A stretch of DNA of 8,393 nt, taken from contig JAUIEH010000096.1 in assembly GCA_030428405.1 (NCBI GenBank), positions 1 through 8,393 on the forward strand, written 5' to 3'. The position numbers and the translations under genes are program-made. Source of the stretch: Alphaproteobacteria bacterium (GTDB taxonomy: Bacteria; Pseudomonadota; Alphaproteobacteria; Caulobacterales; Maricaulaceae). Of the stretch, positions 1-5,226 are shown one piece after another. A model generated the notes under the pieces. That model did not search any database, was not told the DNA's origin, and saw only the letters and a list, made by a program, of their open reading frames with translations. Numbering within the stretch: the stretch's first letter is position 1; each line of letters starts with the position of its first letter.

Positions 1-689
1 CGGCCACTGTCGGCTCGGATCGGGTCCTGATCACCGGCGTTGTGCGGCGAGACGCAACCAATCCTGTCAACCAGCGCTACTACAACTCACTTATCGCATT
101 ACCGATACGTGACGGCGCGCCCGATCTCGCGGGCGCTTCCATCTACGACAAACACCGGCTTGTTCCGTTCGGAGAGTTCACCCCGCTGGGCGGAATGCTG
201 GCGCGGGCGGCGGAAAATTTCGGTCTCGTCGCGCTCACAAATATCGGGGACGGATATTCCGCAGGCCCAGGACCGGCGACGCTCGACAGCGTGCCGGGCG
301 TGCCGCCATTCGCGCCACAAATCTGTTATGAATCAATCTTTCCCGGCTTTACTCCGCGTGCGGGAGACCGGCCCGAATGGATCCTCAACGTGTCGAATGA
401 CGCGTGGTTTGGCGCGCTGGTCGGTCCGATTCAAGGCTTCAATCAGGCCCGCTATCGAGCGATCGAAGAGGGTTTGCCATTGATTCGTGCGGCGACCGGT
501 GGCGTAACGGGGGTCGTTGATCCGTATGGACGCATAACCGCTCGTGCGCGAGCGGGCGTTGATGCGGTCGTCGATTCGCCCCTGCCGGTTGCACTTGCGC
601 CGACGATCTATTCACTCGTAGGAAATGCGGTATACATCTTTGTGGTGGCCGGAGCGTTTGCACTGGGGTGGCCGCGACGACGTCGCTAG
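1..689 (+). CDS. lnt: Apolipoprotein N-acyltransferase, C-terminal part (5' end outside window)
   Basis: Lnt is an inner-membrane enzyme that adds the third acyl chain to the N-terminal cysteine of lipoproteins, using a phospholipid donor. The frame is already open at base 3, so the N-terminal membrane segments and first catalytic Glu lie outside the window. Visible is most of the periplasmic nitrilase-like domain. YDKHRLVPFGEF carries the catalytic Lys (codon 150-152) and the conserved Glu of the FGE motif. ICYE carries the nucleophilic Cys (codon 324-326) with the following Tyr-Glu needed in E. coli Lnt. NVSNDAWFG is also family-typical. The chain ends with a hydrophobic helix (IYSLVGNAVYIFVVAGAFALG) and an Arg-rich cytoplasmic tail, as expected for the last transmembrane segment. 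Nothing looks broken. In many alphaproteobacteria lnt sits upstream of an XRE regulator and metK, as here. Confidence 0.95.
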   Translation, partial: ATVGSDRVLITGVVRRDATNPVNQRYYNSLIALPIRDGAPDLAGASIYDKHRLVPFGEFTPLGGMLARAAENFGLVALTNIGDGYSAGPGPATLDSVPGVPPFAPQICYESIFPGFTPRAGDRPEWILNVSNDAWFGALVGPIQGFNQARYRAIEEGLPLIRAATGGVTGVVDPYGRITARARAGVDAVVDSPLPVALAPTIYSLVGNAVYIFVVAGAFALGWPRRRR

Positions 690-703
690 GCTGGCTTGTG
701 TTC

Positions 704-810
704 CGTATCCAAACGGGAAAAGTGCAGATGATTTTGGTTGAACGCGATTCAGCGCTTTTCGGAGTTTCGTTGCGTATCGAAAGGTCGTTCCTAGATCGTA
801 TCTCCGTATC
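704..810 (+). promoter_or_regulatory. Four direct copies of CGTATC in the lnt-regulator gap, candidate operator region
   Basis: The 151-base gap between lnt and the XRE gene holds the hexamer CGTATC at 704-709, 773-778, 797-802 and 805-810, all in the same orientation. A one-mismatch inverted copy (CATACG) is at 833-838, just before the start codon. The first copy overlaps a 6-bp hairpin (701-706 with 713-718). A Cro/CI-type regulator directly downstream makes autoregulation the obvious guess, but the binding role is inference. I could not define a convincing -35/-10 pair: the best is TTGCGT at 770-775 with TAGATC at 792-797, which is weak. Confidence 0.3.
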
Positions 811-840
811 GGGACTACTTCAGACGTTGAGACATACGCG

Positions 841-1257
841 ATGATGAAATCGCAGAAATCGCCGAACCCGGTCGACGTTCATGTCGGCTCCAGGGTTCGC
901 CTCAGGCGGCTTTTGCTTGGAATGAGTCAGGACAAGCTGGGCGAAGAGCTCGGCGTGACGTTCCAACAGATCCAGAAATATGAACGCGGCGCCAATCGCA
1001 TTGGCGCGAGCCGGCTTTACCGTATGGCGAAAGTCCTCGGCGTGCCGGTCGGCTTTTTCTATGAGGGCGCCGATGAAGACCCGGCGCCGGGCTTCAGCGA
1101 GGGCGATCAGACGCCGCTCGTCGACGATTTCATCAACAGCCCGGAAGGCGTTGCGCTCGCGGCGGCCTTCGCCAGCATCAAAAGCACGAAAGTCCGCCGC
1201 AAGGTGCTGGAGCTTGTGCGCGCCATGGCCGCGGACGCAGCCGAGGACGAAGTTTAA
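841..1257 (+). CDS. XRE-family (Cro/CI-type) transcriptional regulator, SinR/PhrR-like
   Basis: This is a 138-residue cytoplasmic DNA-binding protein. Residues about 10-70 form an HTH_3 domain: VGSRVRLRRLLLGMSQ opens helix 1, MSQDKLGEELG is the first HTH helix, and VTFQQIQKYERGANRI the recognition helix region. The C-terminal half is acidic and Ala-rich, with a helical stretch (residues 101-134) that may mediate dimerisation. The N-terminal style (PNPVDVHVGSRVRLRR) matches the widespread alphaproteobacterial family that includes PhrR, described as acid-induced in Sinorhizobium; the target genes here are unknown. The start is ATG 841, but the next codon is also ATG (844) and either could be used. 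No clear Shine-Dalgarno is present, only a weak TTGAGA about ten bases upstream. Placement just before metK is conserved in many alphaproteobacteria, so control of metK or of itself is plausible but unproven. Confidence 0.85.
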   Translation: MMKSQKSPNPVDVHVGSRVRLRRLLLGMSQDKLGEELGVTFQQIQKYERGANRIGASRLYRMAKVLGVPVGFFYEGADEDPAPGFSEGDQTPLVDDFINSPEGVALAAAFASIKSTKVRRKVLELVRAMAADAAEDEV

Positions 1258-1290
1258 GCATCCCAGGCCGACAGCGCTTGCTTCGAACAC

Positions 1291-1335
1291 CCATAAGCCT
1301 TAGTAGAAAGCCCGCATAAAGCTTTCTTTATATGG
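1291..1335 (+). promoter_or_regulatory. Structured metK 5' leader with two mutually exclusive hairpins
   Basis: Between the regulator and metK there are 96 bases. Hairpin A pairs AGAAAGC (1305-1311) with GCTTTCT (1321-1327) around a 9-base loop. It can be closed by a lower helix, CCATA (1291-1295) with TATGG (1331-1335). Hairpin B pairs ATAAAG (1316-1321) with CTTTAT (1326-1331) around a CTTT loop. A and B share bases and cannot coexist. The metK ribosome binding site GAGGTGAG (1343-1350) follows eight bases after the lower helix. I do not see the conserved cores of the SAM-II or SAM/SAH riboswitches as I remember them. The element could instead be a weak terminator for the regulator gene, as hairpin A is followed by TTA only, not a real T-run. 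Confidence 0.35.
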
Positions 1336-1353
1336 TTTCGGTGAGGTGAGCGC

Positions 1354-2544
1354 GTGGCCCGGGCTTCTTATATCTTTACGAGCGAAAGCGTTTCCGAGGG
1401 ACACCCGGACAAGGTTTGCGATCGCGTTTCGGATTCGATCGTCGATCTCATGCTGTCCAAGGATCCGGTCGCGCGGGTCGCTTGCGAAACGCTGACGACG
1501 ACCAACCGCATCATCCTCGCGGGCGAGACGCGATGCGCGCAAGCCGTTGAGCCCGAAGAGATTGAGGAAGCCGCGCGCGCGGCGGTGAAGGATATCGGCT
1601 ACGAGCAGTCGGGCTTTCACTGGAAGAACGCCAAGTTCGAGAATTTTCTGCACGAGCAATCGGCCGACATCGCCATGGGCGTTGATTCCGGCGAAGCGAA
1701 GGAAGAGGGCGCGGGCGACCAGGGCATCATGTTCGGGTTCGCGACCAACGAGACGCCCGAGCTGATGCCGGCGCCCATCGTTTATTCCCACCAGATCCTC
1801 AAGCGCATGGCCGAGCTTCGCAAATCCGGCGAGCGCTCTGAGTTCGAGCCTGACGCCAAGAGCCAGGTGACGCTGCGCTATGAGAATGGCCGGCCGGTGG
1901 CTGTGACTTCCGTAGTGGTTTCAACTCAGCACAAAGAGGGCTTCTCGCCCGCCGCCATTCGCGAGCTCGTTCGCCCGATCGTTCGCGAAGTGCTGCCGGA
2001 GGGCTGGTTTCCGCCGGAAGACGAATTCTACGTCAATCCGACCGGCAATTTCGTGATTGGCGGTCCTGACGGCGACGCCGGCCTGACTGGGCGCAAGATC
2101 ATCGTCGACACTTATGGCGGCGCAGCGCCCCATGGCGGCGGCGCGTTCTCCGGCAAGGACCCGACCAAGGTCGACCGCTCCGCCGCATACGCCAGCCGCT
2201 ATCTCGCCAAGAACGTCGTGGCCGCGGGTCTCGCCGATCGGTGCACGATCCAGCTGTCCTACGCCATCGGCGTGGCCAAGCCCTTGTCCATATATGTTGA
2301 CACGCACGGCACTGGCCGTTGCGACGAAGCCTTGCTCGAGCGCCGTCTCAGCGAAGTGATGAACCTGTCGCCGCGCGGCATTCGCGAGCACTTGCAGCTC
2401 AATCGCCCGATCTATGCGCGCACCGCCGCCTATGGCCATTTCGGCCGCGCGCCGGAAGCCGACGGCGGCTTTTCCTGGGAGAAGACCGACCTCGTCGAGA
2501 GCCTGCGCGATCTGGCGACGGAGGCCGCGGCTGCGCCTGCGTGA
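1354..2544 (+). CDS. metK: S-adenosylmethionine synthetase (methionine adenosyltransferase)
   Basis: MetK makes S-adenosylmethionine from methionine and ATP, releasing phosphate and pyrophosphate; it is a cytoplasmic homotetramer. The 396-residue length fits the family. Visible signatures are SESVSEGHPDKVCD (residues 10-23, with the catalytic His17 and metal-binding Asp19), the adenine-binding hexapeptide GAGDQG (119-124) followed by IMFGFA, and the phosphate-binding loop GGGAFSGKDPTKVDRS (261-276). The three-domain fold is complete to the C-terminus. The start is GTG 1354, chosen because GAGGTGAG (1343-1350) sits at good spacing and because MARASYIFTSESVSEGHPDK aligns with family N-termini. 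It overlaps trmB by 4 bases, so the SAM producer is translationally linked to a SAM consumer. The structured leader upstream may control it. Confidence 0.98.
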   Translation: MARASYIFTSESVSEGHPDKVCDRVSDSIVDLMLSKDPVARVACETLTTTNRIILAGETRCAQAVEPEEIEEAARAAVKDIGYEQSGFHWKNAKFENFLHEQSADIAMGVDSGEAKEEGAGDQGIMFGFATNETPELMPAPIVYSHQILKRMAELRKSGERSEFEPDAKSQVTLRYENGRPVAVTSVVVSTQHKEGFSPAAIRELVRPIVREVLPEGWFPPEDEFYVNPTGNFVIGGPDGDAGLTGRKIIVDTYGGAAPHGGGAFSGKDPTKVDRSAAYASRYLAKNVVAAGLADRCTIQLSYAIGVAKPLSIYVDTHGTGRCDEALLERRLSEVMNLSPRGIREHLQLNRPIYARTAAYGHFGRAPEADGGFSWEKTDLVESLRDLATEAAAAPA

Positions 2545-3236
2545 GCGCGTCTCGAACCGACAGTTCCAGACCTGACAAGGACCGGCGCCTCTTTGGACGA
2601 GGCGCCGGTCGTCCTTTGTCGGCGCGCCAGGCTGCGCTCGTGGAAACGCTTCTGCCGGACATCGCGGCGCCGGAGGGCGCCGTCGACCCGGCGGCCTTGT
2701 TTCCGTCCGCTGCGCGTTTCGCAGTAGAGATCGGTTTCGGAGCCGGCGATCACCTCGCAGCGCAGGCCGCGCGCTCGACCTCCACCGGCTTTATCGCCGC
2801 CGAGTTCTTCATGGAGGGGGTGGGCAAGGCGCTTGCGCGCATCGACGACGCCGGGCTCGCCAATATTCGCCTGATGGTCGGCGACGCCCGGCCTCTGCTT
2901 GAGCGCATCGCGCCTGCTTCGGTCGATATCGTCTATCTCTTGTTTCCCGATCCCTGGCCCAAGCGCCGGCATTGGAAGCGCCGCTTCATTTCGCCTGAAA
3001 CCGTCGTTGAAATCGCCCGCATCCTGAAACCCGGCGGGCGCCTGCGCGTTGCGACCGACGTCAAGAGTTATGCGGCCTGGACGCTTCTGCACGTCCGCGC
3101 AAATCCGGCGTTTTGCTGGTGCGCGCGCTCGCCCGCCGACTGGCGCACGCCGCCGCAGGACCACGTCGGCACGCGCTATGAGCGAAAGGGCCTTGGCGAC
3201 AGTGCGCCCATTTTCATGGATTTCGAGCGCGTCTGA
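2541..3236 (+). CDS. trmB: tRNA (guanine-N7-)-methyltransferase
   Basis: TrmB methylates G46 of the tRNA variable loop to m7G, using SAM. The 231-residue protein shows a Rossmann SAM-binding motif EIGFGAGDH (63-71), FIAAEFFMEGV (84-94), the catalytic signature FPDPWPKRRHWKRR (135-148), ILKPGGRLRVATD (161-173) and the C-terminal TRYERKG (211-217). The start is GTG 2541, whose GTGA overlaps the metK stop TGA at 2542-2544, typical of translational coupling. Later in-frame starts (TTG 2616, GTG 2640) are rejected because residues 15-38 (RRLFGRGAGRPLSARQ onward) already match the conserved TrmB N-terminus. The frame is also open further upstream inside metK, but that would be an unlikely long overlap. 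No separate ribosome binding site is obvious. The first codons contain an exceptionally stable hairpin (separate entry). Confidence 0.96.
   Translation: MSASRTDSSRPDKDRRLFGRGAGRPLSARQAALVETLLPDIAAPEGAVDPAALFPSAARFAVEIGFGAGDHLAAQAARSTSTGFIAAEFFMEGVGKALARIDDAGLANIRLMVGDARPLLERIAPASVDIVYLLFPDPWPKRRHWKRRFISPETVVEIARILKPGGRLRVATDVKSYAAWTLLHVRANPAFCWCARSPADWRTPPQDHVGTRYERKGLGDSAPIFMDFERV
2572..2622 (+). promoter_or_regulatory. Long stable hairpin in the 5' coding part of trmB, just after the metK stop
   Basis: ACCGGCGCCTC (2581-2591) is perfectly complementary to GAGGCGCCGGT (2599-2609), with the 7-base loop TTTGGAC. The stem continues outward past a 3-base bulge (2610-2612): GACAAGG (2574-2580) pairs with CCTTTGTC (2613-2620) with a single bulged T, and two more outer pairs reach 2572-2622. 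That is about 20 base pairs in 51 bases. It starts 28 bases after the metK stop, within trmB codons 11-28. There is no T-run, so it is not a classical intrinsic terminator. It could protect the metK 3' end, be an RNase cleavage site, or lower trmB translation. The pairing is seen directly; the role is inference. Confidence 0.55.
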
Positions 3237-3263
3237 GCCGTGCTGCATTAATTCTCCCGATCG

Positions 3264-3286
3264 AACGCATTTGAGCGTTGGTTTGT
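3264..3286 (+). terminator. Weak possible terminator after trmB
   Basis: AACGC (3264-3268) pairs with GCGTT (3275-3279) around a 6-base loop, followed by GGTTTGT. The 5-bp stem and interrupted T-stretch make this a poor intrinsic terminator. It is listed because it is the only such structure in the 172 bases between the trmB stop and the start of the protease gene. Confidence 0.2.
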
Positions 3287-3305
3287 CGCGAAAGCAGGGG
3301 CGCGC

Positions 3306-3338
3306 CGAGACGAGCACGCGAATTTCGCGTTAGTCTCG
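3306..3338 (+). repeat. Nested inverted repeat upstream of the protease gene, possible operator
   Basis: The 15-base palindrome ACGCGAATTTCGCGT (3316-3330) is flanked by a second inverted pair, CGAGAC (3306-3311) and GTCTCG (3333-3338). Single CGCGAA words also occur at 3287-3292 and 3363-3368. The unit lies 71 bases before the chosen start of the protease gene. It could bind a dimeric regulator or form an mRNA hairpin. It has no downstream T-run on the + strand, and the T-rich side precedes it on the - strand, so it is not a terminator in either direction. Confidence 0.35.
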
Positions 3339-3408
3339 AGAAAACAAACAAATGATCTGGCTCGCGAATGCCGAGCGTGAGCGGGCCGGCGACGGGAGGA
3401 GAGACGTC

Positions 3409-4410
3409 ATGGTTCGCACGCTTGTTCAGAGGTCGCGTATTCTTGGTGCCGCGTTCGCGAGCGCGCTGATGGCGGTTTGCATGGCCGCGGCGGGCGCTGT
3501 GGCGACCGAGCACGCCGAACGCGAACCCATTGTTCTCGACACGACCGTCGATCCGATCGACCGTCCGCTCGTCGAGGTTCAGGTCAACGGCGCGGGCCCG
3601 TTTCATTTCGTCATCGATACCGGCGCCAATCGTTCGTCCGTTTCGCGGCGTCTGGTCGAACGCCTCGGCCTCACACCTCACGCCCAGCGCGAACTCAATG
3701 GCGTAGTGAGCGCGGAAATCGTCGATTTCGTTTCGCTCGACACGCTGACCGCCGGCGCGCTTGAAATGCGCGACGTTGAAGCGCCGGTGATCGCGCAGCC
3801 GGTGCTGGCCGGCGCCGACGGCGTGCTCGGCATTGATGCGCTGCGCGGCATGCGCGTGGCGTTCGATTTCGTGGCCGAGACCGTCGATGTGCGCGAATCC
3901 GGATGGCGGCGACGCCGCGAGCGCAATTACACGCGCTTGCCCGCGCGCATCTTGCCGACGGGACTTGCTGAAGTGCGCACCCGCGTTGACCGCCTTGAGG
4001 TGCAGGCCATCATCGATACAGGCGCGGACTCCTCGCTCGGCAATCCGTCCTTACGCCGCGCAATCAATCCCAATCGCTGGGAGCGCTGGCGGCGCTTCGA
4101 CGCTTACGTCATCGGCGTGACCGAAGACGTCGCGCATGGCGAAATCGCCGTCGTCTCGAATGTCTATTTCGGTCGCGCGCGGCTGCAGAACGTACCGATG
4201 TTCTTCGCCGACCTGCATGTCTTCGACGTCTGGGATCTGGAGGGCCGGCCCGCCGCCGTCATCGGCATGGACATTCTGCAGCGCGCCGACGCGCTGGTGA
4301 TCGACTACGGCTCCGGCGAGGTTCTGCTCGACATTCCCTCGCCGGGCCAGCGCATCATCACGGGCACGGGCGGGGGCAGCCGACTGCGCCGTCCGGGCGA
4401 CTGGGACTAG
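3409..4410 (+). CDS. Exported tandem retropepsin-like aspartic protease
   Basis: This is a 333-residue predicted periplasmic or cell-envelope aspartic protease. The start is ATG 3409, because GGGAGGAGAG lies just upstream (3394-3403) and the next residues form a clean signal peptide: basic MVRTLVQRSR, a hydrophobic stretch to about residue 29, and a likely cleavage near AVA (30-32). The earlier in-frame ATG 3352 has no ribosome binding site and would hide the signal in the interior. There are two similar halves. Half one has FVIDTGANRSSV (D70-T71-G72) and GVLGIDAL (138-145). Half two has AIIDTGADSSL (D203-T204-G205) and AVIGMDIL (283-290). Each half thus holds a catalytic DTG and the hydrophobic-Gly motif of a retropepsin monomer, so one chain could build the full two-Asp active site. 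Substrate is unknown. It is not a lipoprotein: Cys24 lacks a good lipobox. Its neighbours do not suggest a pathway. Confidence 0.85.
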   Translation: MVRTLVQRSRILGAAFASALMAVCMAAAGAVATEHAEREPIVLDTTVDPIDRPLVEVQVNGAGPFHFVIDTGANRSSVSRRLVERLGLTPHAQRELNGVVSAEIVDFVSLDTLTAGALEMRDVEAPVIAQPVLAGADGVLGIDALRGMRVAFDFVAETVDVRESGWRRRRERNYTRLPARILPTGLAEVRTRVDRLEVQAIIDTGADSSLGNPSLRRAINPNRWERWRRFDAYVIGVTEDVAHGEIAVVSNVYFGRARLQNVPMFFADLHVFDVWDLEGRPAAVIGMDILQRADALVIDYGSGEVLLDIPSPGQRIITGTGGGSRLRRPGDWD

Positions 4411-4425
4411 TCCCGAGCCGCGCGC

Positions 4426-5049
4426 TTATTCGTACGGCTTGGTCTGCGCAAAGCTTTCGCGCTCCGACATCTCGTCGAGCCAGCCGGCGAGCGCGGGATA
4501 AGGCGTGCGCCAGTCGATTTCCGGATGGCGGAAATCGTAATGCGCCAGTGCGGACACGGCCGCGATCGAGCCGACGGATAACGGTCCCCGCAACAGCGCC
4601 AACTCGCCATCGAGCGCGCCGATCAGGCGTGAAGCCTGCCGGCGCCAGCGGTCGAGGTAAAATTCGTGCTGGCGCTCGGCCGGCCGGCGCTTTTCGTAGA
4701 CTAGATTGACGGATTTATCCGTCAGTGTGCGTCCCAACGATTCGACCTGGCGCACGGCGAGACGTTCAGGACCGCCGGCGGGCAGCAGCCCCGGCTTGTC
4801 CGAGGGCAGATGATCCAGCCAGGCGGCGATGAGCGCGCTGTCGATCATCGGCTTGCCGCCGTCATCGCGTTCAAGCGCTGGGATGAGCCCCGCCGGATTG
4901 GCGGCGATCAGCTCGGCGGGGTCCTGAAACGGATCGACGACGACTTCCTCGATGCGGTCCATCAGTCCCTTTTCGCGCGCAACCACGCGGGTCGTGCGAG
5001 CGAAGGGCGAGGTGTGGGAGATGTAAAGTTTGTGGGCCATGACGCGCAT
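4426..5049 (-). CDS. Glutathione S-transferase family protein
   Basis: This is a 207-residue cytoplasmic GST-fold protein on the minus strand, tail-to-tail with the protease gene with 15 bases between. Residues about 5-82 form the thioredoxin-like domain: KLYISHTSPFARTTRVVAREK, then NPAGLIPAL with the cis-Pro57 typical of GSTs, and the MIDSALIAAWLD glutathione-binding segment. Residues about 95-200 are the all-helical domain, ending in the familiar PALAGWLDEMSERESFAQTKP. It resembles the short bacterial GSTs related to YibF; the substrate cannot be told from sequence. At the start of the core helix, SVGSIA replaces the usual Ser/Thr-x-x-Asp N-capping box with a final Ser. Start: AAGGAA lies just upstream of ATG 5049 (codons MRV), while ATG 5040 (MAHKLY) fits usual GST N-termini better but has a distant ribosome binding site. 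I kept 5049; 5040 is possible. Confidence 0.88.
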   Translation of the reverse strand: MRVMAHKLYISHTSPFARTTRVVAREKGLMDRIEEVVVDPFQDPAELIAANPAGLIPALERDDGGKPMIDSALIAAWLDHLPSDKPGLLPAGGPERLAVRQVESLGRTLTDKSVNLVYEKRRPAERQHEFYLDRWRRQASRLIGALDGELALLRGPLSVGSIAAVSALAHYDFRHPEIDWRTPYPALAGWLDEMSERESFAQTKPYE

Positions 5050-5131
5050 CGTTTCCTTGCTCAGCGGCGCTCTGGGGCGTCGTTTCGCGTCCTTGTAGTC
5101 GCTGCAGGGCCTTGTGTCTTTCGCCTGAAGG

Positions 5132-5177
5132 GCTTAAGTAGCGTCCGAAATCGCTAAACGGACCTGTCGGTCTGATT
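5132..5177 (+). promoter_or_regulatory. rimP-nusA operon leader with alternative pairings (candidate attenuator)
   Basis: No + strand gene lies between the GST start and rimP, so this is untranslated leader of the rimP operon. Local hairpins are TAGCG/CGCTA (5139-5143 with 5152-5156) and CGGACC/GGTCTG (5159-5164 with 5169-5174, one G-U). A competing stem GTCCG/CGGAC (5143-5147 with 5159-5163) excludes both. GCTTAA (5132-5137) can pair with TTAAGC (5176-5181), which opens the base of the terminator stem. Further upstream, GGGCC (5107-5111) can pair with GGCCC (5185-5189) of its left arm. The pairings are short; that they form a switch is inference. I see no convincing promoter in 5050-5131. 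Confidence 0.4.
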
Positions 5178-5208
5178 AAGCGGCGGCCCCGGGGCCGGCC
5201 GCTTTTTT
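5178..5208 (+). terminator. Strong intrinsic terminator in the rimP leader
   Basis: The left arm AAGCGGCGGCC (5178-5188) pairs with the right arm GGCCGGCCGCTT (5193-5204), with a CCGG loop and one bulged G (5197), giving 11 nearly all G-C pairs. Six T residues (5203-5208) follow at once. This is a textbook Rho-independent terminator reading rightwards. It ends five bases before the rimP ribosome binding site AAGGAG (5214-5219). No upstream rightward gene needs it, so it either attenuates the rimP-nusA-infB operon or ends an unannotated small RNA from 5050-5200. Confidence 0.85.
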
Positions 5209-5226
5209 GTTTCAAGGAGACCGCGC

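Noticed and set aside
2430..3317. Minus-strand open frame (295 codons) opposite metK end and trmB
   Set aside because: Shadow of trmB, Arg-rich without family features; trmB is certain on the other strand.
4403..4414. Perfect 12-base palindrome GGGACTAGTCCC over the protease stop codon, possible bidirectional terminator between the convergent genes
   Set aside because: Only a 4-bp stem can form, and no T-run follows in either direction.
4426..5049. GST as a degenerate or inactive gene because the N-capping box Asp is Ser
   Set aside because: The frame is intact and full length with all other GST features; this position varies among bacterial GSTs.
5039..5098. Short + strand frame ATG to TAG (19 codons) that could be a leader peptide for attenuation before rimP
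   Set aside because: It has no properly spaced ribosome binding site, no run of regulatory codons, and begins inside the GST start region.
5050..5226. Initiator tRNA gene upstream of rimP, as metY is in E. coli
   Set aside because: No cloverleaf arms, no T-loop GGTTCRA-type sequence and no CCA end are visible; the structures here are simple hairpins plus a terminator.
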